Shown here: piece after piece, positions 33,911 to 35,024 of the stretch
Layout: each line of letters starts with the position of its first letter
How positions within the stretch are numbered: position 1 is the first letter of the stretch
Source: Mesotaenium endlicherianum
Taxonomy: Eukaryota; Streptophyta; Zygnematophyceae; Zygnematales; Mesotaeniaceae
DNA length: 35,024 nt
Direction: 5' to 3'
Assembly (NCBI GenBank): GCA_009602735.1
Contig: WELA01006903.1
Span: 573,988-609,011 of the forward strand
The notes under the pieces: generated by a model
The model's database searches: none
Told to the model about the DNA's origin: nothing
The model's input: the letters and a program-made list of their open reading frames with translations, nothing else
Program-made: the position numbers and the translations under genes

Positions 33911-33952
33911 CTGCGTGCGCAAGCATCCTCATCCCCTACACCCCCCCCCCCC
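33470..33952. repeat. 483-bp duplicated block, copy B
   Basis: Matches 26803-27285 (offset 6667), with one extra C at the end of the poly-C run, after which unique sequence follows. Contains the CGI-58 elbow exon at 33792-33910. Confidence 0.92.
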
Positions 33953-35024
33953 CACGCTCCTCCAGCCGTGCGCCCGCCCGCCCAGGCGCGGAAGGGGAGG
34001 TCGAGCAGGAGGGAGAGGGAGAAGAAGACAACAAGGAGGAAGGAGGAGGAGGAGGAGGAAGCGGAGGAGGAGGAAGAGGAGGAGAAGAAGCAGAGAAGAA
34101 GAAAGAGAAAGAGGAGGAGGAGGAGGAGGACGAGGAGGAGGAGGAGGAGGAGAAGCAGCAGGAGAAGAGGTGCAGATGTGCGGTCCTCTCAGTCAGGGGA
34201 GGCAGAAAATCTATTTGAGGTTCCTGCTCTGAGCTTTTCACATGCCCCCCCTGCTCTCTCCCCCGCTGCGGCCCCACGCTGGTGGCGGGTACCACCCTAG
34301 CGAGGAGGCAGAAAAGAGTGGGAGAGGGATCAAGGAGGTGGAGCATCCGTCTTCATGACAGCCGCCACCTGCTTCCCTCTCCTCCCTTCGCCTTTCCCCC
34401 TCGGGGGAGCTAACCCTGTCAAGCCGCACTCAACCAGCTTCCACGGGGGGGTTTGCTCTCTCCACAGCACCTGCCTAAATGGGCGGGGGCCTTCCTCCCG
34501 GTGAGACCTGCAGGGCCTTCCAAGCCTTGGCAAAGACAGCAGTCTGCACAAATGTGTAACTTTTAGCCACCCTCAGCAACCTCTTCCTTCACTCGCTCCC
34601 TCCCTCCCTCCCTCCCTCCCTTCTGCCGGCTTCAGTTCCTGCGAGTTGGTGGAAGGGAGAGTGGTGCACGTGTGGTACAGTACAGGGTAACTGGCTGCAC
34701 CTGGGGTCGTGTCGCACTCAAAAGCTGGCCGGCTGGAGGCCCCCCATCTGCCACATGGCAGCAGCAGCCGCAGCAGCAGCCACTTGCCAGAAGCTGATCA
34801 GACACGGGCCACGCGCGGAGTGCTTGAAAACAAGAAGGTGCCCTTCCTGTCAGAAGGGCGTCGGGAGAATCCTACGACACGATACACGAGTACAGGCGGG
34901 TTCTATGAGATGCTGCACTTTCCCCTGCCCTCCCTTCCCCTCCAAGAGGAGGCCCTTTCGCTTCCCGGCTTACTAACAGCGCTGCTCAACCTCCTCCCCC
35001 ACTCACACCTCCTCCACCCCCCCC
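33953..35024. other. Region upstream of the first CGI-58 exon seen; no exon recognised
   Basis: I looked on the minus strand for the HGYG and GWGGSSRP-like N-terminal exons of CGI-58 and found none, so they lie further out. The stretch holds a long polypurine tract, a (CCCT)n run at about 34598-34621 and an Ala-type GCAGCA run at about 34757-34783. Open frames here come from low-complexity DNA. Confidence 0.5.
34007..34171 (+). repeat. Polypurine GAG/GAA tract
   Basis: About 165 bases of almost pure G/A, mostly gag, gga and gaa triplets, on the plus strand. It keeps Glu/Lys-rich and Ser-rich frames open on both strands, which I do not read as genes. Confidence 0.85.

Noticed and set aside
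33765..34346. Glu/Lys-rich and Ser-rich open frames around 34000-34170
   Set aside because: Produced by a GAG/GAA polypurine tract; no motif or splice support.

Overview
This window is nuclear DNA from a photosynthetic eukaryote of the green lineage. The evidence is multi-exon genes with clean GT-AG introns, a plant-type subtilase (PA and C-terminal Fn3-like domains), a RETICULATA-RELATED (RER, DUF3411) chloroplast protein and a plant-style CGI-58 hydrolase. GC-rich exons, pyrimidine-rich introns full of GT/CA microsatellites and an AT-rich gene desert suggest a green alga or early-diverging plant rather than a flowering plant. I cannot name the species. All gene models are hand-spliced from reading frame, splice-site phase and family knowledge.

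Layout. (1) 469-5175 (+): 3' six exons of a secreted subtilisin-like protease; its signal peptide, inhibitor domain and catalytic Asp lie upstream of the window. (2) 5176-10247: about 5 kb of AT-rich sequence without a convincing gene, holding a diverged foldback element, a perfect 24-bp hairpin and GACTC-type short repeats. (3) 10248-12821 (+): a CDPK/CaMK-like protein kinase that lacks EF-hands and ends in a five-fold Arg/Ser/Pro repeat tail. (4) 13270-15396: an assembly gap, then several minus-strand coding-like segments that may belong to one unidentified gene. (5) 17780-22003 (+): a complete seven-exon RER gene. (6) 23156-33910 (-): exons of a CGI-58/ABHD5-type alpha/beta hydrolase, convergent with RER.

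The main structural point is that 19953-25317 recurs at 27287-32651 (constant offset 7334), and 26803-27285 recurs at 33470-33952 (offset 6667). Single N bases sit at the junctions 25318, 27286 and 33469. Everything fits four overlapping contigs printed side by side instead of merged, with one out of order. Merging them gives one RER gene and one CGI-58 gene, with 25319-26802 falling inside a CGI-58 intron. I therefore regard the second RER 3' half and the exon-deficient CGI-58 copy as probable assembly duplicates, though a very recent real duplication cannot be excluded by reading alone.

The genes do not form a pathway. RER (chloroplast envelope) and CGI-58 (lipid turnover) are convergent neighbours, but nothing in the sequence shows joint regulation.
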